Source: Neoceratodus forsteri (lineage: Eukaryota > Chordata > Ceratodontiformes > Ceratodontidae). Taken from it: a stretch of DNA of 64,000 bases. Position 1 is the stretch's first letter. Each line of letters opens with the position of its first letter. Positions 1 through 10,540 of the stretch are shown here, one piece after another. The position numbers and the translations under genes were made by a program. The notes below the pieces were generated by a model. That model saw nothing but the letters and a program-made list of their open reading frames with translations, made no database searches and had not been told where the DNA came from. The stretch spans positions 164,152,501-164,216,500 of the forward strand of contig CM057456.1 of NCBI GenBank assembly GCA_016271365.2. The letters are read 5' to 3'.

Positions 1-179
1 GCACCCAATGCCAGTTCTCCACTCCAGGGCCTCTGCAAAACGGTGCACACCTCCCCCCTGGCCTGCTGGAGTGGCCCCTGGCCATGCAGCTGCCCCTCAA
101 AGGGCTGAACCACAGCCACCAAGTTGATGAGCTCAACCTCTGTCCAGTTGCCTGCCCTCCTGCTCTGTCCCTGCAACAT
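1..179 (-). pseudogene. Myb/SANT-like protein of a PIF/Harbinger transposon, N-terminal part (cut by window edge)
   Basis: Reading leftwards from the ATG at 179-177 gives an open frame to the window edge. Residues 11-33 carry the pattern N-W-T-E-x-E-L-I-x-L-V followed by a hydrophobic stretch ending in LHG, which fits the first helix and turn of the Myb/SANT-like domains that accompany HARBI1-type transposases (W12 and the acidic residues after it are the key positions). In that family the Myb-like partner helps the transposase reach the nucleus and bind the ends. A related but different copy lies on the other strand at 882, so the two are head to head about 700 bp apart. Only 59 codons are visible, so intactness cannot be judged. 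Family assignment is by eye. Confidence 0.45.
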
Positions 180-881
180 GGTCAGCAGCCATAATCAACA
201 GGAAAATGGCTGTGGAACAGTGCACATGTCCACCACATGTACAGGATGCATGATAGGATACACAAGGTTGCAATTGCACAGCACGTGGATGCACGGACAC
301 TGAGCAGTGTGGGGCCATAGTGCAGTCATGGGCATGTGCAGCATGCTGGGGCCTAGCGGGGGCATGGGGTCATGACACGACCTGTGGATCAAGGTCATCA
401 CCCCTGCACACTTTGCACAGGTGCACAATAGAGGCAGTGATTGCATGCGCAATGGCATACCAGTGCCACATGCACCATGCCATGGCATCGCGCATGCTGC
501 GAATGATGTGCATATGGGCACTGTGGGAACCCATACTGCACATCTGCAGGTATTGCGCATCGGAGATGCTCCAGCGCAACCCCATTGCACATGGAGCAAA
601 TACGTGATATTGAGATGCCTCATGCAAATTACCTCATTAGCAAATGCATAGCGCAGTGGGGAGCATTAGCATATCATTAAGCATGCGCACAGGATAATGT
701 GCATGCCTTGCACCATAAAAGCGCCATGGAACAGCACAGGCCACAGACCGGTATTGCAACCACTCAAGTAAGTGACTGGTAATATGAATTAACAATGGCC
801 TAAACAAACACTGCAACAGAGTGCTGTATTGCAACATGCTGGCACTGACCCACTCTGCTGCACATGTCCACAGGTGGCAGA
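180..881. other. Spacer between two head-to-head Myb-like Harbinger genes
   Basis: No convincing coding region. The stretch is rich in TGCAT/GCATGCGCA-type words (for example near 443, 489, 554 and 683). A TATA-like ACCATAAAAG lies near 711. It may hold the promoters of both flanking Myb-like genes, or the junction of two elements, but I could not find clear terminal inverted repeats. Confidence 0.3.
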
Positions 882-2590
882 ATGTCCAGACCTGAAGGAG
901 AGAAGAGTCAGGGGCCTGTATGCAAGCGCAAGCCCAACTTTCCAGTGGCTAAGAGCAATGCCCTCTTTGAGGCCTATATGGACTGGGAGGGCCTTCTCAA
1001 TGGTGCCACAGGCACAATGCAGGAGTAGGCGGTGGGCTGGGAGGAGGTGGCCTGATACATTAACATCCATGGATGCCACCATCACACCCCACATGAGTGC
1101 AAGAAGAAGGTTGGCATGGACAGGAGGCAGATCAAGGACAGAGTTGCAGCCATCCGGGCATCCCGCAGGGTGACCGGTGGTGGGTCGGGAACCATGCCAC
1201 TGCTGATGGCCACAGAGGAGCTTGTGGCATCCACCATCAGCCGCACAGCAGTGGAGGGTGTGCTCGGTGGTGGGTTCCAGATGGGTGGCAGCCCCTCACT
1301 GCATGGTGAGTATGACCAGCAGCTAGGCGTGCCTGGTGTGGGCATGATATGCAGGTGTTCCTGAGGCCATGCCCACCACCACATGTGTGTGTGGACACGG
1401 ACACATATTGCTGCAGAGTGATGTGTGGCAATGGTGGCATGGGGGGTAGGGGGGCCATAGGGTATGCTGTACCTCTAACCCTCTGTTCTTGTCTTTCAGC
1501 ACTGGCATGCTTCCATGCAGAGGACCAGATGGGGGAGGCTGAGGACACAGTTGCACGACCCTTAACATTGATGGGTATCCAGAGCCAGGACAGGCCATGT
1601 CTCAGCAGTATTGGGCATACAGCCGTGCATGACATGGGGTTGGATGACCCCCTGGCTGGGTTCCTGCACGATAACAACCTGGAGGTGCTGTGTGCAGAGA
1701 CTCAGTTTGGGGTGCTGTCTGACATCGATAACAATCTTACTCTGGTTCTGGACAGCATAGGGGTGGTGGTGCCTGCCATCTCCTTCCGGCTACACAGGCA
1801 CTGGCAGGTCCCATCACCAAGGCCGCAGCTCCACAGCCACCTCCCATCCCTGCTGGTGCAGCTGTGTGTGGTGCCACAGCTGTGTCCAGTGTGGGTGGTG
1901 GTGGTGCTGCCATTGCGGCGGAGGTGCAGGGCACTGCCCAGCAGTCAGTCGGGCAGTGGCAGCAGGATGCAGGTGATGTTGGGCAGCATGACACGGTGCC
2001 CACCACCAGTGTGCAAGACAGCACCGTACCCACTGTATGGCCCACTATGCAGCATCCACCTGAGCGGGAGGGTGTGCAGTGGCATTCTGTGTCAACCTCC
2101 TCAGCTTGATGGGTGGACCAGGAGGCCCAGGATGCCAAGAGGCTGACAGAGCACACCTGGTTACTGTGGGCATCTGTGGACAACCAGGCATTGCTTGCCG
2201 CCGAGGTGCGTGCACTGCAGGCAGACATGCACCAGATGGCTGAGCAGCAGGATGGGGCAATGTGAGGCTTATGGTCAGGCTCACCCAGATGCAGGAGGCC
2301 ATGACTGCAGCATTGGACCACATGACCGGTGCCATTGTGGCATCAGTGGACCACATGGCTGGTACCATTACAGCTGTGCTGGCGTCGGCGGCAGCCACTG
2401 GGCTCGGCCATGTACAGAGACCCCTCCACAGTGCACTGTCCACACCACAGTCCTGGCGTCTAGTGATACCAACACAGCGGATGCCTGGTTCTGGTGTCAG
2501 CATCCCAGACAGCCCCGGGGCAGGCCTTTTTGGCCGCCTCAACACCCCTGCATGGACCTGGTCACGGTCCCACACATCAACCCCTGGGGG
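882..2590 (+). pseudogene. Myb/SANT-like DNA-binding protein of a PIF/Harbinger transposon, two exons, broken
   Basis: The frame from ATG 882 reads a basic leader, then F-P-V-A-K-S-N-A-L-F-E-A-Y and W-E-G-L-L-N-G, a Myb/SANT-like domain, then W-E-E-V-A and K-K-K-V-G-M-D-R-R-Q-I-K-D-R-V, the third-helix-like region. Two stops interrupt it, after MQE and after EEVA, without a frame change. A well-formed intron follows: donor GGTGAGT at 1305-1311, pyrimidine tract and TTTCAG ending at 1499. Joining 1305 to 1500 keeps the frame through an acidic linker to about 1860. After at least one frameshift a coiled-coil-like tail (LLAAEVRALQADMHQMAEQQ, near 2187-2250) and a further repeat-like helical segment reach about 2590. 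HARBI1-type elements usually carry such a gene beside the transposase. The domain call is by eye; the exon structure is read directly. Confidence 0.6.
1306..1499 (+). other. Probable spliceosomal intron in the Myb-like gene
   Basis: Donor GTGAGT at 1306-1311. The acceptor is preceded by a pyrimidine-rich tract (TCTGTTCTTGTCTTTCAG, ending 1499). Removing 194 bp joins two segments in one frame, while reading through the intron meets stops. This is sequence evidence only; no transcript is available. Confidence 0.6.
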
Positions 2591-3150
2591 GTGTCTGACA
2601 TGTCCCCTGTGGCTGATGCACAGCATGCATCTGCTGGTTGGCCCCGGCATGGCCACCCATGTGGCCATGGTGGTTGTGGGACTGCTTGGTTGTAGTGACG
2701 TGTTTGCTGCCCTGACCTGCCATCCGCTGCTGTTGTCACACACTCACGTCGATGGTGGTGGTGCAGCATGCATGTGGTGGCGCACATGTGTGTTATGCTG
2801 CATGCCCCCTGTGTGTGTGGACCATGCTGCTGGGGCATGTAGCATGGATGTGATGAAGGCAGCTCAGCACCGGTTGTGCCTGTGCACCGGTGTCATGCTT
2901 CTGATCCATGCCATCTCCCTCACCATGTGTGTGGATTGCTGTGTGTATGTGTGCATGCCATTGCTGCATGTGTCTGTGTGTGCGAGCCCGTGTGCCAGTG
3001 GCTCCACCATGTGTGTTGTGCCCCCCATCCCTGCATGCATACCACTGTGTACATCCCTTCCCCTGTGTTGTGTACTGGGCTGTGTGGGCCTTGCCTGTGT
3101 GTCGGTGCACTCACCTGCGTTGTCCGTAATGCTCCCTTGTGATGGTGTCT
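2591..3150. other. 3' region between convergent Harbinger genes; TG/CA-rich, no gene seen
   Basis: The stretch is dominated by TGTGTG, CATGTG and GTGCATG words, and the open frames here are low-complexity Cys/Val/His strings. It separates the tail of the Myb-like gene from the 3' end of the transposase on the other strand. Nothing else is supported. Confidence 0.4.
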
Positions 3151-4397
3151 CGGTGCTGCTGTGCCTCCTGTACCAGTCAAGGATCCCTCCTGCCAAGGCA
3201 TGGCTGCCCACCACCCTCCGGCCCATCACCACCATCGTCCCTGCTACTGTCACCCTCATCAGCCTTGACTACTATTCCACAGTCAATGGCCATGTTGTGC
3301 AGGATGCAACAGGCCAGGAATATGCCACAGCCTTTCGATGGGCTGTATTGTAGGGCACTGCCTGACCTGTCTAGGCAACGGAATCACATCTTTAGCATGC
3401 CAAAGACAGCCTCGATGATATTGCACATGCTGGCATGTGCTTCGTTGTATCTTTTCCTCTGTGGGGGACGATGGTCGCCGGTAGGGGGTGAGCAGCCATG
3501 GCGTTAGGGGGTATGCACTGTCACCTGTGTGGATGACAACATGGTTATCCCTGTGCTATGCTGTGCTGTGCTGCTACCGGCTCCCTCTCAGCCACCACAC
3601 ACACCAAGGCACCCGTGCCATCCTCCCTCCTTCCCCCACCCCCAGGGCTGTGGCTCTCGGCCACCTTGGTACATGTCCTACTCACCGACAAGGTGGCCCA
3701 TGGGGATGTCTCCCCACTCAAACCTATGGCACAGTGCTGAACTGTGCCATATGAAGGCATCATGTGCACTCCCGGGGTGTGTGGCACAGACATTGATGAT
3801 GCGCCCCATGGCATTGCACACCACCTGGTTGTTGATGGATCAGGTTGATGTACACTTGGTCCTCTGGGCCAGGTGGTGTGCAGATGCCAATGTGGGTGTG
3901 GTCTATTGCCCCAATCATGCCTGGCATGTGTGCCACCCGGTGGAACTCCTGCATGTTTGCTGTCTGTTCTGCCTGTGTGCTGGAGAAATGTACTCTGAAG
4001 CATGTGGCAGCACAGTATTGAGGAACTGGGTGGGGAGGCGGGATGTGGCTGACTGGGTGATGCCCATGTTATCACCCATTGGTCTTTGGAAAGTGCCTGT
4101 GGTGAGCAGGCACATCACAGCGGTCACCTTAGTCTCCACTGCCATGGCATGACTACATCTGGTGGGTGCCTGCATCTCATCACTGCACAGCTCACAGAGT
4201 TGCCTCAGAACTGCCCTGTTCAGGTGGTACCAGCCCACTATCTCTGTATCACTGAAGTTCTCATATGTGATCCTGGCATGGTACCACCTGTGTCGGGCAT
4301 ACTGCCGCCGGGCCCTTCGTCGGCCACGCTGCTGTTCCCCCTGCCTCCTCACACCCCTTATAACCATGTCCATTATGAATGGGCCACTGTCCATCAC
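3150..4397 (-). pseudogene. HARBI1-like PIF/Harbinger transposase, broken
   Basis: From ATG 4397-4395 leftwards the frame gives an Arg-rich leader, then a HARBI1-like N-terminal region (T-x-x-N-F-S-D-T-E-I-V-G-W-Y-H-L-N-R, V-E-T-K-V-T-A-V-M-C-L-L-T-T-G-T-F-Q, M-G-I-T-Q-S-A). Further on, in shifted frames, come the nuclease landmarks: G-A-I-D-H-T-H-I-G-I (first acidic position, 3930-3890), N-V-C-A-T-H-P-G-S-A-H-D (near 3800-3770), N-I-I-E-A-V-F-G-M-L-K (final Glu, near 3425-3390), and A-C-C-I-L-H-N-M-A-I (near 3310-3280). Order and spacing match a DDE nuclease of about 350-400 residues. Several stops and frameshifts make it non-functional. It converges on the Myb-like gene, an arrangement seen in Harbinger elements. 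The 3' boundary is approximate. Confidence 0.7.
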
Positions 4398-4454
4398 TCA
4401 GTTACTGGGTGCCTCCTTGGGTGCCACTCACACTCTGTCAGTCCGTCCATTGGT

Positions 4455-4598
4455 CTGTGTGTCTCTCTCTCTCCCTCTCTGTCTGCCTGTCTCTCTCCCT
4501 CTCTCTCTCTCTCTCCCCCTCTTTCTCTATCTCTCTCTCGCTCTCTCTCTCACTCTCTCTCTCTCACTCTCTCTCACACACACTCTATCTCTCTCTGA
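4455..4598. repeat. (TC)n / pyrimidine microsatellite
   Basis: About 140 bp of CTCTCT with minor interruptions (CCCTCTC, CACTCTC, TATCTC). It lies just upstream of the transposase start on the minus strand, where it appears as a GA-rich tract. Frames across it (SLSLSLS strings) are artefacts of the repeat. Confidence 0.9.
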
Positions 4599-4629
4599 GC
4601 TCGCTGTTGTGCATCTGCTTTCTGTGTGT

Positions 4630-4655
4630 TTGTTCCTATATTTATTGGCTCAAGT
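4630..4655 (-). promoter_or_regulatory. TATA-like box upstream of the HARBI1-like gene
   Basis: Read on the minus strand the sequence is CCAATAAATATAGG, a TATA-like element with an adjacent CCAAT-like word, about 240 bp upstream of the transposase ATG. It is positional evidence only. Confidence 0.25.
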
Positions 4656-4869
4656 CTGCCTGGCGCAACTTGGGGTTTGCTCCTGACTTGCACCTTGCTG
4701 TATGGCTGAATATGCCAGTGTGCCACTTATTCATGGGAACACCCCCTGCACTTGCACTGCATGCATTATGGTTGCGCATTGGTGCAATGGGATTTGCTCT
4801 GCACCACGGCTCCCTTTGAATATCGCTCAGTGGCGCATTTTGGACTTGAGCCAGCACAATTCAGTTGTT

Positions 4870-5730
4870 CCATGAGCAAGTGCTCTAAATATCTCGGCCT
4901 GAGGATATACAATGACCTGACTCAATCTATGCAATTTATCTGCTTTGTTACTGGGGCCGATGGATGCACTCATACAGTAGCTGCTCCCTATATTCACTCA
5001 CCAACTGGCATCCTTTACAGGTCAGACTTAAATATCAGAACCATTCTACTGGCAAAAAAAGCTTTGCTCAGTCTCTCCCAACCCCTCCCCCCACTATAAG
5101 TGCCCTGTTCCATCCAGTCCACAACCAATACTCAATGAGGAGTATGTCCAGACAGGCTTTCACAGCGCCCCACCGCAGAACATGCCTGAGTCAGTGCTCA
5201 TTTTCCAGTCACGCAGGACAATGGATTAATGAACTCCCCACTCCATACACTGGGCTCCCAAAAATATCACTATTCGAGAAAGCTCTAAAAAGAGCTCACT
5301 CTTTACACTACCTGCTGCTGCTTTACTTGACTCACACCTGTGTTTTCTGGCTTATCCCACTGGGCTCTGATCTGTAATCTGTAAACTACTGCTGCCCACA
5401 CACTTACTTCTTCTCCTCAACACTAACCCATTGGCTCTTCCCTCTGCCTACCCTGTACTGAATATAGTGTGCTACCATTCGAGTCAGTTTCTCTGTACTT
5501 ACTGCCTACCATGTAATGAAATTATAGTTTTCTGTTTGTTACAAACTTGTTTATGCCCACTATACTGTTAGATGTTATTCATATCTTGTACTTTCTGTTT
5601 TGTGACAAGGTTCCATCTGAGCTGATTTTTTACTGTATGTACCCTACCCGATGTGGAACCTTTAGAAACGAGCACTTGTGCTCAAAGGTCTTTCTTCAAT
5701 ATTCAATTAAATAAATAAATAAAATCTTCA
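4870..5730 (+). mobile_element. L2-like LINE, 3' end (copy A)
   Basis: The first ~500 bp reads, with frameshifts, as the C-terminal post-RT region of an L2/CR1-group LINE: K-Y-L-G-L-R-I, then a stretch including S-S-H-A-G-Q-W-I-N-E-L-P and K-I-S-L-F-E-K-A-L-K near 5200-5300 (frames of ORFs ending 5099 and 5377). The 3' UTR contains GATGTGGAACCTTT...GCACTTGTGCTCAAAGG at 5650-5687 and ends in an AATAAATAAATAAA tail at 5708-5723. The same 3' motif ends the copy at 6605-8310, which proves the family link and orientation. The left boundary against Harbinger sequence is approximate. It is 5'-truncated and dead. Confidence 0.65.
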
Positions 5731-6604
5731 AGTGTGAGGGGGAAGGACCATAATGCAGCATGAGTAGAGATGTTGTGAAGTTTTAATGCACAAGCAAAGT
5801 TAACAAATTTGCCTACCCAGATAATTTTTCGACGTTTTCTTGTTTAATAGGAAATTCACCATTGGTAACTTCACCTTGCAACTTTGCCTGTAACTTCTCC
5901 TTGTGGTACATCAAGGAGAAGTCGGATTAAAATGAAGCTACTAATACACAAAAATCTCTAGGTCAGCAGTCTCCTGCCCCCAAACTCCATGGGCCAAAGA
6001 CACTGTCCCCGCCATGGTACCACCACCAAGGGCTGCATCCATTCATCAATCTCAGTCAGGAGCAATTCTAATATTTTTTGACCTGTGTCTGTGATGCAGT
6101 TACACTCTTCAGTGCCAGTGTGACATGCTGGCAAATACCCAGAGTGTTGCTACCACTGCATTTGGGCTTAGTACAATGTTTTCCCCAGCCAGAGTCAAAT
6201 ACTACCCTAATTACCTATTCCAGTGTGCTATAATGCACAGAAAGGAGCTACCAACTGTTTGGTCACAGGCTCCTCTATCCATACTGGGGACCTATTATCC
6301 AGATCAGGCTCAGTGCCATCACACCACCAGCAGTCAAGGGGCCAGCAACCTCCTCCTTGACCACTTTTCCTGAGCCAGAGAATTTTCTACCTCTCAGACT
6401 GATCCTCATGTTGCCACCTCCCCCAAGCACCCTTCAGCATGGATGCCACAGATGTGGCAGAGAATAATTTGGCAACATGAATGCCACCACCCCACTTTTA
6501 CCAACTTCTTATTTTTGCTTTTTTTTTTTAAACATAACTAGGTAAGTTTTTTTTATATGTCTGAAATATGGTATAGTTGTAGTCCAAGAGGAGAAGCACA
6601 TTTG
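5731..6604. other. Unassigned AT-rich stretch
   Basis: No recognisable gene. It contains a short imperfect repeat around AACTTCTCCTTG / CAAGGAGAAG (5890-5925, inverted) and A/T runs at 6520-6560. The 82-codon frame at 6125 has no recognisable motif. Confidence 0.35.
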
Positions 6605-8310
6605 GTGCTTTTGTAATGATTATCAGACTAATTAATGCTTCTGATCAATTAGTCTCCTACCTAAACAAATGCAATCTGCACTGTAAGCAACAACACGGCT
6701 TCTGAAAACTACATAGCACCAGGACCGCACTGGTTGAGTATACCAACTGTCTACACATGGCACTCGACAAAGGGCATTTGGTAGGTGCTACATATATAGA
6801 CTTAACTAAGGTGTTCGATCTCAAATCACCAACTGCTACTGAACAAGCTAGCAGTGCTGAGCCTCTCTACCGAAACCCTCTTGTGGTTCAGATGCTACCT
6901 CTCAGGGAGGTCACAGAGGGTCAAGGTTGATGGGACACTCTCTAATGTCAAAAGGGTCACAGCCAGGGTCCCACAGGGGTCAATACTTGGCTCTCTTCTC
7001 TTCTGCCTCTTAATCAGCAGACATCCTGATGCATGCCTCCATTCAGAAATACTACTGTGTGCCAATGATGCAGTAATTTACAACAGTAACTCCCAAATGG
7101 CTGCCCTTACCAATGATCTCCAAAACTGTCTCAAGGTCCTTAATGAATGTTTGAAGGAAACAAACTTGTACTAAATTAAAAAAAAATAAGTCAGTGTTGT
7201 TCACGGGGCAGCATAACAAGAAGAAGGCACCCCCCACTGCTCATCCTCAACATATAGGGCGCAGTCCTGGAACAAGTTGAAACTTTCAGTTACTTAAGTA
7301 TCACTTTTGATGATACCCTCTCATGTTCCATGCATGATGGCAACTTAACAAACCAGACCAACCAAAATCTTGGAGCACTCTACAGGCAAAAATTAAACCT
7401 AACCCTGAAAGCAAGACGTCTGACAGTCTCAGCAACAGTACTCCCCATCATAGACTATGGTCTCCTTATTTACAGTGCGCCCTGTGAGACGGTCCTAAAT
7501 AGGCTACACACAGTCCTCAACAAAGCATGCCACTTTGTCAGCAATGCAGACAGACTAACGCACACCTGCTCCCTGTACTCCCAAACTGGATGACTCCTTC
7601 TCCAAGAAAGACTAAAATATCAGACTTGCCTTCTGGCTAGAAATGCCCAATTGGGGCTCACACCAACAGCAATCAGTGTCCTTCTTTGCCCGTTTAATAA
7701 TAACTACTCAACTGGCAGTATGTCTAGGTAAGCCCTGAAAGTCCTTTATGTAAAATCAGTCTAGGGAAGCACTCTTTTGCTACCCCAGCTGCAGACTGGA
7801 TGAATGATCTCCTTGAACATATAAGGAGCCTACCCAACATCTCGCTATTTAAGCTACCCTGAAAAAAGGAACTTACAAAAATGGCAGCATGTTATTGCTA
7901 CGCATGATAAAATGGTGACTGACAACTGTATGTTGCTTGTACTCCATGCTGCCACTGCTGGTGGCAACCCCCCAAAAAACAGTAAAGCCTTAAATCACTG
8001 GTGCCCCACAGACCAAGTCCCACTTGGGCTAGCATTGTATTGCCAAAATGTACCAGATGTAGGTGGTTTACTAACAGTACTTTTAGAAGCACCAAACGAG
8101 GCCCTATTAGGGCTATCACTGAATCTGTCCTAGTTCACTGAATGTACGATAGACCAAGCGCCACATGAGCTAGACTATGTGCCTCAAATGTTATAATGTG
8201 CCCTAAATGTAGTGCACCTTAAATGTTACTGTAACTGATGTGGAACCTTTGGAAAAGAGCATTTGTTGCTCAAAGGTGTATTTCCAAGAATCTAGTAAAA
8301 TAAATTGTGG
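6605..8310 (+). mobile_element. L2-like LINE, RT domain to 3' end (copy B), degraded
   Basis: Across shifted frames it reads S-Y-L-N-K-C-N-L-H, H-G-F at about 6695, H-S-T-R-T-A-L-V-E-Y, then G-A-T-Y-I-D-L-T-K-V-F-D (RT domain A, 6783-6825). Next come W-F-R-C-Y-L-S-G-R-S-Q-R-V and V-P-Q-G-S-I-L-G-S-L-L-F (RT domain B, 6966-7005). The catalytic YADD position reads C-A-N-D-A-V-I-Y (about 7057-7080), so the active site is lost. The C-terminal part continues to about 7860. The 3' UTR has the same GATGTGGAACCTTTGG...GCTCAAAGGTG signature as copy A (8238-8280) and ends near AATAAATT at 8298. It would be an endonuclease-RT if intact. Confidence 0.7.
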
Positions 8311-9264
8311 ATGTGGCGCCATGGTAAATTTGGGAGGTAATTTTGGGGGTGCTGTGTATACCCCATGAATTTGTCTGGGGGGTATTATGCATTACTGTTG
8401 TAGTACTCATTGAGACCTTTGTTTGGATATACAGAGTGCCCCCTAACTCCAAAGATTGGTGGAGTTATGGCTTGTTAAAGTTGCAATGTTATCCTATGGG
8501 ACATTAGGATTAGGGATAGGTTTAGTGTGGTCATTTGCAACCCATGCAATAAACATGCCCCCCCCCTGGCAAGCAGGGGACCCACATGGGTACTAGAGGC
8601 CAGAAGACCCATCTCATGGCAAATCACCAGGTCCAATGGAAGGAAAAACAGAGGGAAGTGGGGAGTGACTGGGGTGGAGGTGGTGGCCTGTCCTTGCCAG
8701 AAGCAATTTGTGGAGGGCGTAAAGGAAGTTCACATGTCATGGTGGGGTGGTGGGCACACCCTTTGGATGTGGCAGCACTGTGTGTTGAAGTTCAAGTTCC
8801 TCCTGAACCAGCATCACCAGCACTCCCCTCACTGCCATCAGTTTTTTTTTTAACATAAACAATAAACAACAGGGATTTCAAGGAATAAGTGGACACATGC
8901 AAGTCAGGTAATTATAATGATGTTACTGTGTTTACGCAAAACTGCTAACTTCAGTCAATAAAAATGAAATCAATATAGTCAAATTACAGTGACAAAAATC
9001 ATTCAGTAAAACACACGTAACTGTTCCACAGAACTAAAATTACAAACCAAAGAAAACAGGAAAAAAACATCACAGAAAACATTGACTACAACAGCACTAG
9101 CACTGCCTAATCTGCCTTTTTTTGCTGAAGTTGCTGCAGCTATGCTCCCCACCCCCCACAGCACTGCCTCACTACACAATGCAGAGAATGAAATTAGAAT
9201 GTTAAACTAACAAAATCAGAAAAAATTACCACAAATAATTGGTGATCTAGAAGCATAAGGCTCA
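8311..9264. other. Unassigned non-coding stretch
   Basis: GC-poor with several A runs. 8540-8850 is G-rich with frames but no recognisable motifs. A T run lies at 8840-8850. No tRNA, rRNA or transposon signature is seen. Confidence 0.35.
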
Positions 9265-9363
9265 CGCATACCTCTCAACCTCCAGCCTCATAAATCAGGG
9301 ACAAGGCTTAAAAAAAATCAGGTGCACAGGACCAAAATCAGGGACACATCTTCAGAATTAGAG
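9265..9363 (+). mobile_element. MITE-like element, left fragment (split by L1)
   Basis: It begins near CATACCTCTCAACCT (9267-9281) with ATAAATCAGGGACAAGG downstream. The matching inverted end, GACAGTTGAGAGGCATG, lies at 16757-16773, on the far side of the L1. The two ends are inverted copies and both contain 'CTCTCAAC' and 'CAGGGA' words, so this is one short terminal-inverted-repeat element broken by the L1. The superfamily is uncertain. Confidence 0.5.
9354..9363. repeat. L1 target-site duplication, left copy (AGAATTAGAG)
   Basis: AGAATTAGAG at 9354-9363 is repeated exactly at 16553-16562, immediately after the L1 poly(A). This defines the L1 ends directly. Confidence 0.85.
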
Positions 9364-9487
9364 CTTCCGATGAGACTTCCGGTTCCGCCCCTGAGTTGAA
9401 TGGCTGCCTGGGGAGCTTACTGAATCTACCTCCTCAGCTAATCCCCCTCTAATACTGCAGTTCAAACGACAAAAAAACTGCTAAAAA

Positions 9488-10540
9488 ATGAATAAGAGGG
9501 GGACTAAAGGATTGGAACCACTGAAGACCCGAAAAATGGACGAGTATGTCTTAGATGCTGAATGATCCGAATCATAGGCCTCCGAGACAGATAGCACACC
9601 AGTACTGCAGGCCCAGACTCCAGTGAAAATAACTGCTTCATGCACAAGCAAGGACAAAACCAACAAGAAAATAAAATTTGACACGATCTGTCACAAACTA
9701 TGCGCATTTCGAGCAGACATAAAAAGTTTATATGGCAAAATGAGGAAGGACATTACCTCGCTGGAACAACGGGCAGACGATACTGAGCGCCAGTTGACAG
9801 CCACAGAAAATGGAGTGGATGATGTGGAGAACCTACTCAAGCAACTACAAGATCAACAAGAGCTGATAGCAGCCCACCAGGAGGACACGGAGAACCGGGC
9901 ATGACGCAAAAATATACATCTGTATTGCATACCAGAGGGAGCTGAAGGTGGGAAGATGAAGGAGTTCGTTATAACCCTGCTCCGAAAATCCCTTGACCTT
10001 CCAGATACTCTGTCTCTAGATCTGGAATGAGCCCACAGAGCCCTGGCTCCTAAGCCCACTTCACCAAATGCCAGCCCACGCTCAATTATTATCCACTTCA
10101 ACAACTATGCGGTTAAGGAGCAAATACTGATGACCGCGTGGCGTAAGCAAAAGATCTACTACAGACAAACCAGATACTACATGGATCATGATGATGCACC
10201 CCACACCATGAAGATGCACAGAGCTTACCTTCCTTTGCTCCCCACGCTGAAAGTGCAAGGAATAAGGTTCAACACGCCTTATCCAGCAAAATTGGTGGTC
10301 TTTCTCCTGGAGGAGAAACAGGAATTCTCTTCTACAGTGGAAGCGAGGGAGACACTATCGATGAAAGGAATTGTCTTCCCTAAGAGAGCGCATCCCTTTT
10401 CTCTACAACCCCCGAGATGGCAAAGCATCCATAAAGAAATGAACACCAGAGAGAAGAGGGAGAATAATTCCATTAATGTAGACCCCACACATTGTTTGGC
10501 AGAATTTCGAAGCAAATCCACAACACTGAACACCACCTGA
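9488..10540 (+). pseudogene. L1 ORF1 RNA-binding protein, in one frame with four stops
   Basis: ATG 9488 opens a frame that stays in register for about 350 codons and is broken only by stop codons at about 9563 (TGA), 9572 (TAG), 9902 (TGA) and 10028 (TGA). The product would have a Ser/Thr-rich N-terminus and a coiled coil from about 9680 to 9890 (heptad-like L-E-Q-R-A-D-D-T-E-R-Q-L and V-E-N-L-L-K-Q-L). An RRM-like region follows (N-I-H-L-Y-C-I-P-E-G, H-R-A-L), then a C-terminal domain with R-K-Q-K-I-Y-Y and the usual F-x-x-x-Y-P-A-K-L near 10270-10300. L1 ORF1p forms trimers that coat L1 RNA. The TGA stops sit where Arg CGA is plausible, consistent with CpG decay. Size is normal for the family. 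Confidence 0.75.

Noticed and set aside
2264..3353. 363-codon open frame on plus in the Harbinger 3' region
   Set aside because: The first part overlaps the coiled-coil tail of the Myb-like gene; the rest is Cys/Val/His-rich low complexity from TG-repeat DNA, with equally long frames on both strands.
4086..4819. Open frames rich in Ser-Leu on plus
   Set aside because: They are antisense to the HARBI1-like gene and then run through the (TC)n microsatellite.
180..4870. Defined terminal inverted repeats for the Harbinger element
   Set aside because: I compared 300-740 with the inverse of 4600-4870 and saw only scattered short matches (GCAACCCCATTGCAC-like words), not a convincing repeat.
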